Below are positions 21,706-35,300 of a stretch of 64,000 bases of DNA, piece after piece. A program made the translations under genes and the position numbers. This DNA is from Steinernema hermaphroditum (lineage: Eukaryota > Nematoda > Chromadorea > Rhabditida > Steinernematidae). The stretch is taken from positions 16,616,001-16,680,000 of the forward strand of contig CM059622.1 in NCBI GenBank assembly GCA_030435675.1, given 5' to 3'. The notes beneath the pieces are model-generated. The model was not told the DNA's origin, made no database searches, and saw only the letters and a list, made by a program, of their open reading frames with translations. Within the stretch, counting starts at the first letter, position 1. Each line of letters starts with the position of its first letter.

Positions 21706-22140
21706 ATGTCCAAAGCGCCGTCCTTCTTCCTGCTCTTCCGTCCTCAGCCTCCCGGTGCCGACGAGACGGAGAAGTTCAAGGAGTACGCCTTCGACTACGG
21801 CTCCTTCGACTTCGAAGCCGCCCGGCAGCCGGTCTTCTTCGTTCCGATGAGGGAGCGCCGTTCCAACGTCTGCGTCGAGACGGCACTCTTCTGCTTCGAC
21901 CTTTCGGCGACGATCACCATCCTCGTCTACGCTCTTCTGGCGATCTTCCAGTTCCGCCTCGTCACAAAGCCCGAATGGCAAATCGTCATGGCCCTGGTTC
22001 TCACGCTGGTCACCCTTCGCTGGTACTTGGCCATAGAGTTCCGGAACGCGTGCGTCGAATTGCTCTTCGCCTGTGGCGTTGTCGCCGAAGGAATCGGCCT
22101 CTTTTGCCTCGTCCACTCCTATGTCACCAGTGCGAGATGA
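21706..22140 (+). CDS. small three-TM membrane protein, uncharacterised (paralog 1)
   Basis: A single-exon frame of 144 residues with strong third-position GC and an ATG in good context. The N-terminal 55 residues are hydrophilic, with an acidic/aromatic stretch (EYAFDYGSFDFEAA). Three hydrophobic segments follow near 60-83, 91-106 and 118-140. The Asp before TM1 (FDLSA), the Tyr eleven positions in and the Arg-Trp at the end of TM2 (LRW) recur at identical spacing in the 25318 gene, so the two are paralogs. I do not recognise the family. No signal peptide is evident; membrane location is inferred from hydrophobicity. Confidence 0.65.
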   Translation: MSKAPSFFLLFRPQPPGADETEKFKEYAFDYGSFDFEAARQPVFFVPMRERRSNVCVETALFCFDLSATITILVYALLAIFQFRLVTKPEWQIVMALVLTLVTLRWYLAIEFRNACVELLFACGVVAEGIGLFCLVHSYVTSAR

Positions 22141-22423
22141 TTCCTTCGCTCAGCTGTGATTTGTCCTTTTATTTGTGTACATAATGTTCCATATGACGAT
22201 AAATTGATAAATTGTGAAAGAGAGAGAGAGGAGAAGACCATATCAGGAAATGTTTCTTACCTATTCACATGATGGGATGTTTATGTTTGCGTGTTTGGAA
22301 AAAGGTGTTCGGTTTTTGGTGGTTTAGGTGGTTCAACATTTTCTCGATGAGTGTTAAACACGCATGAATCATATACGAGTGTTTGATACAATGATATTGG
22401 TTCCAGATAGGTCAATATCTTAC
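22141..22423. other. intergenic with short (GA)n run
   Basis: A GAGAGAGAGAG run lies at about 22219-22233. GATAAA near 22199 could serve as a weak polyadenylation signal for the gene upstream. Confidence 0.4.
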
Positions 22424-22563
22424 GGGACCACCCTCATGGACTGATGGCCACGGATGGGTAATGGCTGTTCATGACCATCTGTGTACTATGCTTAAGTAAA
22501 AATGGCCCATACATGGTCTGTGAGCATCCGTTGCCATCAATGACTGTCCATGAAGATGGTCCC
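22424..22563. mobile_element. MITE with GGGACCAYC..TCATGGAC inverted ends (140 bp)
   Basis: The left end GGGACCACCCTCATGGAC and the inverted right end GGGACCATCTTCATGGAC match at 16 of 18 positions. No coding capacity. Ends of the same kind recur at 47072-47270, so this is a dispersed non-autonomous family. Confidence 0.65.
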
Positions 22564-24180
22564 GCTACGATCACCCTTATCCATATCCACATTTTATACC
22601 TACCTGTTAAAAGAGCTGAAATCGGGAAGGATGTAGAATTTTATAATGCAGTAGAGTGCACATTCTCAATTGTAGTAAATAATGGTGGTATGCGATTTGC
22701 GTGTCAGGGTCAACTACCGAGATAAATGGGTAGCCAAAAGGACTTAATCCAGGTGTTCCTGGACAAATCTTACGATAACATAATTAATAGTAAACAGTTG
22801 CTTAAATTTCCAAATGACATAATAAATTGTTTTTGCTCATTACCTAGATCTTCGTAAACAAGTCGTCGTGTTCTAATCAACACAAACACTACCCATTGGA
22901 TCACAAATCACCCGATCTGTGTTCCCTAGACGCGATTTATTTGTCAACTGCTTATCAATAATCCTAACGAATTTTCGAATCTTGGTGGAACTTGGTGCAT
23001 CCCAGAGGAAGGCGCTCGTATATATACTGAAAGAAATACGAGATAATCGGTCAGATTCCTCTGGAAGCGGCGTAAGAGAGAGAAGGAAAAGAAGGAAAGA
23101 TAGGTCTACAAGAGGGTCATGGGTCTGCAGGGAATACTAATATGGCTTTTCGGATGTGTGCTCTCGTAGCATAAAGTTATTTTCTTGCGAGCATTGAGAT
23201 TCAGTATTTAAATGCCCATTTTTATATATTGAATAGCAATGGACCCCTAGCGAACTGACTGTTAGGTATGATTGGCTGAATTAGGAATTGGGCCAACCCC
23301 TAAAAAGAGACAAAGTAGCTCACAGTGGCTGTAAACCTTTCAGAACCTAGGTTGTTTGTTGAGCCCTGTTTTGGGCCCATCATCACCAGAAGGCGTTGCA
23401 CTTTTTACCTACTCTGCTATGAACTGATTGTTATTCGTCTGCTTTCCATGTGATATCCTCATGAACAATCAAATCCATCATGCCCTTCTGGGACGGTATA
23501 GGACTACCCTTTCCCATCTGTGGATCGTTTGTCGTCCGTCCATCGAGCAATGTTTGCTCTTCCCTTTTTCACTGCCCTCCAATCGATTGTGCCCTCTTCC
23601 ATCAACGCTTACCCATGTTTATGCATGCGTCTTGTGGTTGCGAAATTTTGGATTCGTTGTTTTTTAGAAAACACTGCTATTTGCTGTTTTTCAAAGCACT
23701 CGGCTCGTGGCTCGAGTTGTCCCCTGCAATATTTAAATCACTTCTAGCAGTGATATATGGGTCTACATGATTCACCCCTATTCTTGGCAATTGTCTATAG
23801 AGTAATTTAGATAACACCAGTGTAGTATCACTTTGAATAATATATGCTTTGCATATATTAATGACGCAATGATTGACGCACCTATCTTTTAGTATCTATG
23901 ACTCACTCTGTTTTGGAAGGAGTGGGTAAAAATAGCCAAAGTATTCATCTAAATCCAAACAAAGTGTTGAATTCTAGCACAAGAGTTGACAATCTGATGA
24001 CGTTTACCTATTTCTGTAAATATTGCGTGATGCGATTGGATCATTTACCTTTGAAATCGCCTCATCTTGTGTGTTGGGACGCCCATTTACAGTTTTAGAC
24101 AAACACTTTGATTTTGAAATTCATCAGCTAGTCACTCTCTGACATAACAGATGTGCTATAAACTGTTGTGACTGTTCGAC
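22564..24180. other. no supported gene
   Basis: AT-rich; three overlapping frames near 23428-23770 look random. No RNA gene. Confidence 0.45.
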
Positions 24181-24330
24181 AAGATGTTGTCTTTTCCAAA
24201 AAGACTCGTCTCATAAGCCAAGAGCAGGATTTAGTGGATCTGTGATCAACTGTTAGCCTAGATTGGTCTCTAAAGCCGAAAGAGCATGTTTTGATGGACA
24301 TGAGATTAACTTTTAGCTTTATTATCTATA
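24181..24330. repeat. diverged tandem duplication, unit about 72 bp
   Basis: The pattern CTCATAAGCCAAGAGCAGGA..GATCAACTGTTAGCCT recurs as CTCTAAAGCCGAAAGAGCAT..GATTAACTTTTAGCTT. Two decayed tandem copies. Confidence 0.45.
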
Positions 24331-25310
24331 TTTAGACGTAGACCAGCGTTCATTTCTGTTGAAATTGAGCTCATCAACAGGCTCTTGCCTCGAATCACCA
24401 TAAGTAAAAAGCCTGATTTGCCACATAACTATAAACATTTGCGTCTTAGGCTTTTGAACACTATTCGAGTTGATTTCGTCCACTGGGCAAGGTACAAAGT
24501 ACTTCGTTGTATGTTGCTGCGACAGTGATATCGATTTCCGTGATATTTTGATAGCTTTCCATATCGAATTCTGTTTACGCGTCGCCGTTTTTGTGCATTA
24601 TTCCAACTGTTTTCCGTGAACACCATCAATGAGTCCTTTGTTTTCAGGAACATTCGCAGATGCGTTGGATTCCTAGAGGAACGTATTACATGCGACAGGT
24701 ATTTTATGTGCTTCTCGATCTCCCTGTTTTTGTCGCTCACTGCTTAACTGAACTTAACTGAACTCTATTTTCGACTTTCTGTGTTAGGTTCGGTTCGAAA
24801 AAGCGAATTCGAAATCCCAGCTGTCTCTCCTTACAACCTGACCATGATATCCCAGATTTTGCGAAGTTTTCAAAAAAAATTTTTTTATCAATAAAGACAA
24901 AATCTTCATTTGGGAATGCTCCTCAGACCCTGAAGACGTGCCATCCGCCTTGAATTCTTCTGCCGATTTCCATCGTGTGGTTTCGCCTTAACTTTATTTT
25001 AAAAATCCTTCCCCTATGTTCCAATTATCACATTTTCTCGCCAAAGCGCTGCGTAATTTGTAATTGTATTTGCGAATGCTATTGATATCTTTATAATTGC
25101 TTTCTGATTTTGATAAATAAATATGTGTATTTCAATCGATTTACGTTACGAATAAGCTTATTCGGATCTCATTAAATAAGTGTTTCTTATGGTAACCCAT
25201 CTTACAGCATTTCCTTGGCTTCTTCTGCATTTTGTATTGCGCTTTTCTCAAATCTTCGAGCTTGATTTGCCCACTAGCTTAAGTGCCTAAAGTATCTCCT
25301 CCATATTCCA
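24331..25310. other. no supported gene
   Basis: A minus-strand frame at 24429-24740 has Lys/Arg-rich composition but no ATG at its start and no splice partners I can support. The rest is AT-rich. Confidence 0.4.
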
Positions 25311-25317
25311 GATTGTG

Positions 25318-25632
25318 ATGCCCGAACACAAGATCTACCCGCCGTTCCCGGGACCCTCTTCCGAGCCCCACGTCCACGCATGGGACGTGGCCGTGCTCGC
25401 CTACATCGTCATCTACCTCGTCTCCTTCCTCGTCGGCCTCCCCTTTGTCTCCAACTGGTGGCTGTGCGGCCTTCTCTATATCGCCGGCGCCCTTTCAGTC
25501 ATGCGGTGGCGATTCTCGGCCGATCTCGAAACCCCAGTCGGGATATTCTTCTTCATATCCTTAATCGTCGCCCTCTTCTCGATGCTGATACCAATCGCCA
25601 TGAAGCTGACCAATTGTGAAGCTGACTTTTGA
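25318..25632 (+). CDS. small three-TM membrane protein, uncharacterised (paralog 2)
   Basis: A 104-residue frame with high third-position GC. The ATG is six bases after ATATTCCAG, an acceptor-like site that could take a spliced leader. A Pro-rich N-terminus (MPEHKIYPPFPGPSSEP) precedes three hydrophobic segments near 24-41, 48-63 and 73-94. The Asp before TM1 (AWDVA), the Tyr in TM1 and the Arg-Trp ending TM2 (MRW) are spaced exactly as in the 21706 gene (Asp to Arg-Trp 40 residues in both). It lacks the longer hydrophilic N-terminus of its paralog. Family not recognised. Confidence 0.65.
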   Translation: MPEHKIYPPFPGPSSEPHVHAWDVAVLAYIVIYLVSFLVGLPFVSNWWLCGLLYIAGALSVMRWRFSADLETPVGIFFFISLIVALFSMLIPIAMKLTNCEADF

Positions 25633-26255
25633 ATACTTTCTTATAAGTTGTACATACCGATTTGAAGCAGTAAACTGCAGTGAATCTAACGCAAACATCC
25701 TAGCTCGTAACGATCTTTCTGCTACTTAACACTTTTTCCGGATCACTAAAATCGTTTCAGCTGAGAAATAAGGTTATGGAACTATGGTAGAAAGGCAGAT
25801 AGACATTTAAGGGGTTTGTTTTGAAAAGTTCTGAACCCCCGACCTCTAATCCGACATTCCTGAAACACTACCACTCAACCGGACAACCACCACAAATAGT
25901 CGTACAAATAGTGGTACAATACAAATAACTGCAAACTTAATTCTTGGTAACTTGGTTCTATTACTGTGTACATGCTTGTACTATGAAAGGCTTGTGGTTC
26001 AGGGGACATGACACTTCTCTTAATACTTCATCGTTAGGGGTGCTTAAGGAAAAAAGATTTTCTGATCGATCTGGTCGATCCGAACCCCCTGTTCTGGCTG
26101 ATTCCGGCTCCTTCCGGTTTCAAATGCATCCCTATTGTACTTTCTTAGCAACATCATTTTGTTTCGGTTTTTGAGTTGATGTGGGTTCATAGAAGCTTTG
26201 ATGTTCTTCTGACATAGACATAATGCCATCCTGTAGCCTATCCATCGATAAGACA
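25633..26255. other. intergenic; SINE-like fragment
   Basis: On the minus strand, 25835-25905 has a B-box-like GGGGTTCAG and a GGTTGAGTGGTAGTG A-box-like word, resembling a tRNA-derived SINE. No gene seen. Confidence 0.35.
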
Positions 26256-26261
26256 TTTATT
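26256..26261 (-). promoter_or_regulatory. AATAAA polyadenylation signal of the RhoGAP gene
   Basis: TTTATT on the plus strand gives AATAAA on the minus strand, 130 nt past the RhoGAP stop codon. Confidence 0.6.
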
Positions 26262-26390
26262 AATAGAATTCAGTTATGTATAGACATCATCATAGGGGTT
26301 CGGCAAGAATGCTTCTCTCGTCATAATAGTGATCATCTTCAAGGATACGGTACACATATACACTACTTTCTTCATCTCACAAATAAATTA

Positions 26391-29300
26391 TTATGTCGTA
26401 ACTTTGGGCGTAATTGTCGCGTAGAGCGTGTCGATGCTGGCAGGCCGCGAGTCCTTCTCTTGGAAGATGGAGCGGAGATGCGGGACGGACCAGTTGATCT
26501 CCAGCTGCTCCATGTTGAGTCCCGGATCGGCGCCGGTCTTGTGCGCGGGCCTGGGCCTGACCACCAGCGGGGTGGGGTTGTTGTTGTTGTCATTTCTGGA
26601 GAGCGCCTTTCGCTCCTCACTCCAACGGTCGGCAATCTCCGACTGGGGCCTCGCCACCATGGGGGCGCTATAGGCGGGCTTCGGATACGTCTTGTCCACG
26701 GTCTTAGAACGCTCCAAAGTGCCTCGCTGAACGCGCTGGGTCACAGGACTCGTGATGCCGCGGTCGGAGACGCGATGCGTTCTCGAGCGGTCCAGAGAAC
26801 TCGTCGTTTCGCGGAACTTCACGATTTCCTGGTAGGTGGGAAAGCGGTTGCCGCGGTCGATGCTGGCGTAGTGCTGGAGAGGCGTACGCGGGAGGCCCGG
26901 GCCCTGGCGAGGCGGCTCCGGCGAGCGGATGGTGCCCAGCTGCCGAGAGCCGTGGTTGTTGACGGCGGTCAGCGTTTTGGTCGAGTCGGTGGACTCCTTC
27001 TTCTTGTGGCAGACGATGATGTCCGAGACGCGCAGATCGTCGATGTTGTAGTGACCGGCGTGGCCGCGGTGGCTGAGGGCCGGCGAGGTGAGCTGCGAGT
27101 TGGACTGCGAGTCGCAGGGCTCGATGCGCACGAAACGGACGTTGGAGTCGGTGGAGTCCAAGGAGGTGTTCGGGCTGAGCGGGCCGTGAGACTGCAAGTC
27201 GGGCGAGGAGTCCCGACGTGAGAGGTGCGAGCGCCACTGGTAGTTGTTGGCGTAGCGCGATTTGACGTTTGAGTTCTCGCGCGACACAACGGGCGTTTTG
27301 TCGGTGTCTTCCTGAAATCACTTTGATAAATCCAAGGTCAGTATATGGGTAGATGGAGGCTGTGAATCTCTGCTTAGCGGCGTCTACTGTCTGTTGCGTG
27401 TATGAATACCCCCATTTATCTCTCCCTTTGGTTGTCGCTTCTCTGCAGGACGCACCGCAACTTGGCTATTTACTTACATCGCCAGTGAGCTCCACGATGC
27501 AGATCTCGCTCGTCGGCTGCGGCTCGTTCACATTCATTTTGTCGTTGACATCGAAGTCGATCGAACACTCCGACATGGGCGAATCGAAGAGCGCCGAGTC
27601 GGGGCTTGTCGACGGGACGTCGACATCGGAGAGGCCAGAGTCCGTGGAGATGTGGAGTCGTCGGGAGGCCAGGGCTGGCGACTCGTCGTGCTCTTCCTGC
27701 TCGAGGCCAGGGAACAGCTCGTTGGCGTGTTCGATCAGGAAGACGACGATGTCAGGGATGCGCGTGGCAGCTTCGATCACGTCTGAAATATGGAATGGAT
27801 AAGCTTAGGGGTGACCTTGTGTCTCTTAAGAGGACTTAGATGAAAAAGGAGCAGCTTAGACTAGATGGGGTGAGTATGGCTAAGCATAGCCTTACCTGGA
27901 TTATCAATCAAGCTAGGCGCAATGCAAACAGCCAGGCTCTTCGAGTTCATCTTTGACGACTCCTCGTGCTTGGCAATCCGACGCAACAACTTCAATATCT
28001 TCTTCAGGAGTACCGTATGACTCGGAGGCAAAAGCTGCAGCAGATTCTTGCACGAACGAAGTCTCTTCTGGGAGCACGACTCGTTGCTCATCTCCACCCA
28101 CAAATGGTGATTTCCGCTGAGCAGAAGATGGCCAGGAATGCTGCGAAGGTACTCCTTGAGAAGAGAGGCGATCGCGTGGATGTTGAACTGATGGAAGTCG
28201 GGCACTTGGCCCTGTTCGAGCTGCTGCCGAAGCGAGCGCACTGTGGCCTGCTTGGGCGACTTCCGGAAGATGCCTTCGATCTCGATGCCGTGCAGCATGA
28301 GGTGGTCGATCATGGTGAGGACCGGCTGCGGGGGCATCGAGCCTTCAAGTTCACGACCGAAGAGTCGTCGAGGCTCCGAGCGGCTGAGAACACGCCTAAA
28401 AGTGCATGTATACACCTCAAAAGGAGAAAATTCACCCACTTGAACTGATTGACAATAGCTGACGCCGTAGTAGTAGGTGTCTGTTTGTGGGTTACGGTAG
28501 CACGGAACACGAGACGGCACTGGATGAGAGGACAAGTGTCCAAATGGGCCAGTTGGTCTTCGGACAGGAGTTGACCCGACTTCGAAACATGATTCATGAG
28601 AATGGTGTAGACGTGCTCGATGCCGTTCAGAGGCACAAGTCCGGCGGTACCGCTCTCGAAGAGAAGTTCGTATGTTTCTTTGGCGGGAAGGTCGAGGTCC
28701 CCGATGAGTTCGGCGATAAGATCGGTGGCTTTGACGTTGCTGCGCACAGTTTTACGGATGTTCTGAAAGGAATCGTTTTAGAGAGATCGACATGGACTAA
28801 AGGGACAATCGAAAACGGATTCGTATCGCAAAGCTACGTCTGAATTTGAATTTGAATTCACGGGTATACATGAATATGTACTTTAGGTCAACGTCCACCC
28901 AGATGGCTGACGGCTCAGCCGTATGACTGACTGAACCCGTTGGGCTGGCTGGTCAACCATCAGCCGAAACATAAACCGTCATCCAGCAGATGGATCGGCG
29001 ATGGATCTTGGTTATGCCAATCGTGGCCTATATCATGGACACGTGACCGTGGATATGACTTGGGCAGTCCAACCATGGCAGTCATCTCCATAGACTTTAG
29101 AGATTGGTGGATGGTCAAACAGGTCAAGACTTGACATTTGGTATGTTAGCAAAAAGTCATGATGCCAATATTGGTCTACACCATGGACAAATGACCATTT
29201 CATGGATCTGTCTGACCAGATTATGGCCGGCTTGTATTGAACGTTCTATCCAAGGTCCTAGATCATGTAGCTCACTAAGATAAGCACTCGACTGGGCTCT

Positions 29301-32300
29301 TTTCGGGAAGCCTTGATCGGATCATAAGCGCGATTTTAAGGGCTGGAGATCATGACATGACATGATCACTCGGATTGGCATTTGAGTCAAGTGCAGTCGA
29401 ACACCAACTCTAATGAATACATGTCCCTCGCTTCGGAGCCAAATCTACACTCAGGTCTGACTCGATTTCATGGGTCTATCTGGCAAATTTACAGCAGGCA
29501 TATGCTCAACAGAAGCCTTTCTATCGAAACTTCCTAGGTCATGTTGATACCAAAGCACAAGATGCCCTAATCGGATCATAAGGCCTGAATGGAGATTTTA
29601 GGTGTGGGTAAGCTAGCAGTCTTAGTAATCTACATGGAAAACATTGACATGAAGGCCAAAATATTATTCGCAACAAACTGAAGTAAACATCACCATGTGA
29701 TTCTCTGTTTTTCCTTATTACAAAACGAGATTTCTCCGTTTTTGATACACACTTCGGCGGCATATATCATGAAAAAAAACCGGCCCCCACCGCCAAAGAC
29801 TACAAAAATCGAAATGAAAGGGATTACCTGTCTGCGGCCATCGATCTTCACGGCTACCGTAATTGTCGTCGACTTTTCGATGAATTTCCTGCTCATCAAT
29901 GTGGTCAGCCTCTCGTACCATCCATCCCTCTCCTTTTCACTCCTACAACGTCGTATTTACATGAGTCTTTAGGCGAAGAGGCCTACTTGAAGAAGGCGGC
30001 ATAATTCAGAATCGGCCAACCGATCAAGAACGAAGTCGGGCAGTTGTTGGGCGAAACCCAGAGCTTATCCAGCGCGATCTTCTCTTTCAACTTGTACTGG
30101 TTCTCTCCTCTGAAACAAGGAAGTTTTTTTGTGGATTATGATGGATTGTTGTTATTAGGTAATATTGGCGTTTGACGGCAATTGATGAGCTCAAGTTTTG
30201 TTTTGACTAAGGAAACTGGAAATATGAGCGTGTTTTTATTGGCCAAGGGACGTAGGAAGCCCAACATGAAGTAAAATATACTCGAAATGTGAAAAAGTGC
30301 CTGTATCTGGATGGCATGGCCAAGCGGGCCTTGTGATAGCTGTTAGCCCCAAACGATTGTTCCAAGAAAGGCCACTTTATATGGACAGAAGTCTTGGAGG
30401 TCATTTCCGTATCCAAACGTCAAACTGACCAGCCTCAACAATCTGAATGGTCTTCTAGACTTCCGCTAGACGTCTGTCTAAAGTGTTCTTTTTGAGACAC
30501 GTAAACAAGCGTAAAGTCGGTCAAAAACTGAACGAAGGACCAGGTCGACATGAGTGATTTGAGATCTCAAATTGGCATGCTATGGATGCTTGGATAAGGG
30601 TCACTCATAGATCACTCATTTATGTGCACTACATTAACTTTAACTTCCACAGTTCGTTTACTAATCGACTCATATTTCGGGTTAGAACGTTTCATTTGAA
30701 TATTAACTCTCTCTCCTGGTATAGCCGAGATAAGATAGATAGAAGAAGACACGATGTTTACACAAGGTGTACGTTGATTGTGTACGTCAAAAGTGAATTT
30801 TCAAAATGACATTATTTTTGAAGGGCAAGGGTGGAGTAGGAAGGTGTTAGTGGCTCCAAGAATACCACAAGTCATCAGCTGTCGATCCAAGGGGACCAGG
30901 CTCAGATGGACTTCGACTGGCCCATAGGAACAATAATATGTGAGCTCTTCACAGTGATTGTGGGTATATTCCAAGTGAGCAGATCTATACCGGACTCATT
31001 CAGTCTCATTTCCCTTTTTCCCTCCCGATAAGATCAAGGAAAAAGTCCCCAAAGTCCGGCGTTCCCCTTCTCACCAACGACCACTCCAAACCCCATCAAC
31101 GGCTTTCCCGCTCGTAAACCCCATGTGTTCAAAAAAGGATTAATTCGCCGCTGTCGTGTCCGGCCGATCGCTATCTTCACCCGATTTGTTGTCGGCTTTT
31201 CCGGGCGTGATCGCTATCGGCCACCAGCTGGTTTCTCGGCCGCCGAATCGGGTCAGTGCGGCCGTGAACTTGAGCGGCTGTCGTACAAGATGTCCGCTCC
31301 GCGCCAACGACAATGACGATGACGATAAGCGGAGTCAATTGGATTTTGATGGGAACGTTCGGTTTTTGCCCGGGAACGGAACCTGTTCGAACGGTTGCGT
31401 CACGAAGTTATCGATTGAAGTCAGAGACATTTGCGGTGAACTGGGACCATCATGTTTTAAGCGAGATATAGGGCTATGATTAGAGGGTAAGGTATAGGCT
31501 CTAAAAGGGATGTCATTTGAGAGATAAGGTGGGAAGCGTCAAATTGTGAGGATTTTGAAAATTGGGAAGTCTGAACCTTGCAGAACTGGTTTCGAAGCCT
31601 GTCTGCTATCAATAAAAGCAGTATTTACGGAGACAGGCGACCTTCTTTTCATAGGTTTTATAGCGAACTCCAAAAGCCAATAAGTTGCTCTTTAGATGAA
31701 GACGCAAGAAAGAAAAACGATCGCAATCAGAACTAGGATGCCGGAAACTAAAGGATCGGAAGGCTACAGAAGCACCATTATTATCTTACATGACCAGACT
31801 TGGCACGAAATGAAAGCTCAGTTTAAATAAGTGGTTCTAGGTGGCTGAAAAATGAGGTCCGGGATTCAGGCAAGGACTTCAATCGTTTAGATCAGTCGGG
31901 CATCAAACTACCTCAACCGCAGTTTCATTTGTTTTCTCTTTTAAGGTGTGTTTTGGAGACACGAGTGCATTCTTTTACTGACATGCATTTATCAAGTCAA
32001 ATGTCTCCGTCTAGCCACTCAAACGACTTGTCCCGCATGTTACATCACCGCTCAACAAGTGTGGGGGTGAAATTATAGTGAAATGCCGATCAACATATAA
32101 ATTGGCCTGACCTTGCGCGAACTTTCGCACGTTAAGCGCCCCTCAAGGCCAAACTGAAACTGAAAATTGCTCCACTTCCTGCTATAGGCTATAGTTGAAA
32201 AGTTAAAAAAGTTTACTCCCCGGCCGGGAATCGAACCCGGGTTTCGCACGTGACAGGCGCGGATACTCACCACTATACTACCGAGGATACAATGAGTTTG

Positions 32301-35300
32301 CACCTCTGATCTGCTTTCACTTAAGGAGTCCAAATCGAAGTTGCTTGTTTTTTGGTACAATTTTTGTGGTTTCAAAATTGTTGACTTCAGCCGAAACATC
32401 AACATAAATTTAGAAAGTTGACCTTGGGGAAACGCCTCTTTCGCACGTCAATTGCATTTCAAGGACGATCCTAACAGGATCCGAACGGCGGAAGGAGCCT
32501 GTTGACAGCGAAATAATAACTGTGAACTTGCCTTCGAAACGGTGACATTACACAACCTTATGGGAACATCCAGTCGAGACGCTTTGGATCCGTTTGAGTG
32601 CCATTTTATCTTAGTTATATGTTTTCCTCAGCCCATACATGGAGCTTATCCACGTTGTTAATCCGCTCTATCCCGTTCTAATCCCCACTTCTCGCCTTTT
32701 ATGTGAAATCTCAAAGATGACATCTTCTCAAGTGGCGGATTACTGTCTACTTATCGCAATCCATATGAGTTCGTCATTTTCCGAAAGAACGGAGGGCACA
32801 TGTCAAGTAAAAAACATGCTAAAGTAAAGAAGTAGATACTGGATGAAAAAGTAAAAAAGGTTTACTCCCCGGCCGGGAATCGAACCCGGGTCTCGCACGT
32901 GACAGGCGCGGATACTCACCACTATACTACCGAGGACATGGCATTGCCTTCACCTTCAAACTACTTAAGATGTTCCCTTCAGCATGACATATTCCCTACA
33001 CCGTCATTTCGATTCCCTTTAAGCCCTCATCGTCTGTGGTCCATATGGATTTAGACCACATACAGTTGCAGCCCCGTTTAAACCAGTATTTTCTCAACAT
33101 CTTGTACTTCCCACTCACATTCCCACCCCCTCCACTTACCCTTCTTTTGCCCTTTCCGTCTACAGATACCCATCGCCCCCACAAAAACGTCGCGAAACAT
33201 GTCGATCCTTATCGCACGTTGAAAGTTTTCTTATCTCCCCGGCCGACGTCACCCACTTGTTCCTGTTCCGTCTACTCCCAATCACAATTTGCTTTATAAC
33301 GATCCGACGTCACGGCCGTGTTTACGCGACGATTAGTGGTGGCGGGAGGGTAATCGAATTAGCGAATTTGTAAAGTACTGTTTGCTGTTGTCGATACAAA
33401 AAACAAAAACAACGTAAAGTGAAGTTTTTACACAAAACAGTGGGTTACTGTTATCTTGGAAGGTATTATCGTAGAAAAAAGGCAATGGCCGAAGTGTAAC
33501 ATTTCGGTATTTTGATATAATCTGTCAAAGCTGTAATGGGTCTGTAGAGATATAGAACAGGAATCGATCACTTTTTGTCGCAGCTTATGGGAAGATGATA
33601 TCAGAAAAGGGTTGTGGCTACTCGAACTAGGAAAGGAGAACTGGAAGAAGATCGATACATTATAGAAAAGTTATAAAAGTTTGCAGAAAGTGATGCCGAT
33701 CCCTAAAGTACATAATCGAATTAAGAACTTGATTTTAGGGGAACTCTTTTCACAGATTAGAGCAGTAATTTTGACAGATGACAGACGGAGAATCTTTCAA
33801 AGAAGGTGATAGTATTACAGTTGCACTTGGTCTCGATTTTTTCAGGTCTTATGGAAGCCTGGACTATTATTAGCCATGGACCTAAGGATAGAGGAGTTCG
33901 GGAAATGAAATGATCTATGGCTAAACTCCTTGAAGAGCTAAAGCAATTTAAAGGAAAAAAGGAGTCATAGTCTTACAGGTGGTGAAGATCGTTCGATTGA
34001 TCCTTACCAATACTGGCACTGCAACTAATAGGCCAACAACGGTAGTAGACAAGCCGTACCTTCCCAAAAAAGGCTAACCATTAAGCTATGACAATCGCTT
34101 AACGATTGAGCTAACGGAGGGGAAATAGATTTTTCAGATTTTCACTACAGTAGGACCAAGAGCAAGCGCTTTTTTTAGGAAATAGGGAGCTTTCCAAACT
34201 GCATAGTGTAATAGAAATTGCAGAAATAATCTTTTTCTCTGCGGACTGCCACTTCAAATTATCTTCTCATAACCATTTTTAGTGTAGTGGGCATTTTTTC
34301 GTCATATTTTTGATGAACTGCAATGTGGTTCCTAACTCAGCATGCCAATCACTACTGGTTCTCGTTTTTAGTCTATTTTTCAGAACGGGAAGCTGGCCTT
34401 GTTCGGAGCGTAGATTCAAAGATATTTCGTGAATTCATCTTACATTTTTCAGTTTTGATTAGGCTATTGCACAATCCAAAATACGCAGATTTTAACGCAC
34501 CTTTTAGGATAGCAGAAAATGGATAGATTGATATTCTATAAGCACATTACAGCTCAAAAAATGTTTGTGCTCTGCTAGCAACTTTAGCGAATCTGCGCGG
34601 TTCAAATTTGGGTTCGATAGCTCCTACACTAAGGCGCCGCTTTATTGAAGAGAGCGAAAACGGCAGTCCCACCTGAGCTACACAGCAGTAATTACGGTGT
34701 TCTCAATGTGAATATTAACCAAGAAACATGGTATAATGCTGCAGTATTACAGCTTTATCTTGATAGCTCACTTTTAGGTTATTGAGAGTTAGTTAGAGAG
34801 GGACAAGTAGCGGTTGTTATTTGGCTAAATGGGCACCCCTCGACCTTCCAAGTTAGATAAGATACGGCATTATCGGACTGCTCCTGTTAGCCTTATTTTA
34901 TGGGAAAATGAGTGCTTACAAAACTACCCTTCGGTTATATTAACTCTATTTCTCTACTTTAGTGAATCGATAAAAAACCAACTTTGGCTTGGCGATGAGG
35001 AGCAGATCGTTGAAAAGGAACAAGTAGCGGTTGTGGTTGGAGAGCGAGGAGACGGAGGTCAGCTGGCAGGCGCCCTCCTTCAAGTAGCGCCGCTTCCGCG
35101 TCAGCATCGGCGAATCGGTGGGCGACTGGACGAACCTCGGGCAATCGTCGTCGCCGGCTCCGTTGAGGAAGAGCGCGTATCCGTTGGTGTTCGGGGAGGA
35201 GGCGTTTTCGAGTGTCGTCGCCGAAGGGTCGGTCTGAAAGAACGCGGCCGTGAGAAGACGGTGGAGGGGAAGACGGTGGCGGCGGCGGCGGTGGCCACGC

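Noticed and set aside
21631..22116. 161-codon minus frame
   Set aside because: Antisense shadow of the three-TM protein gene.
24429..24740. Lys/Arg-rich minus frame of 103 codons
   Set aside because: Begins at GTG, has no partner exons or recognisable domain.
26223..27221. 332-codon plus-strand frame
   Set aside because: Antisense shadow of the GC-rich last RhoGAP exon; Arg/Val/Gly-rich with no motif.
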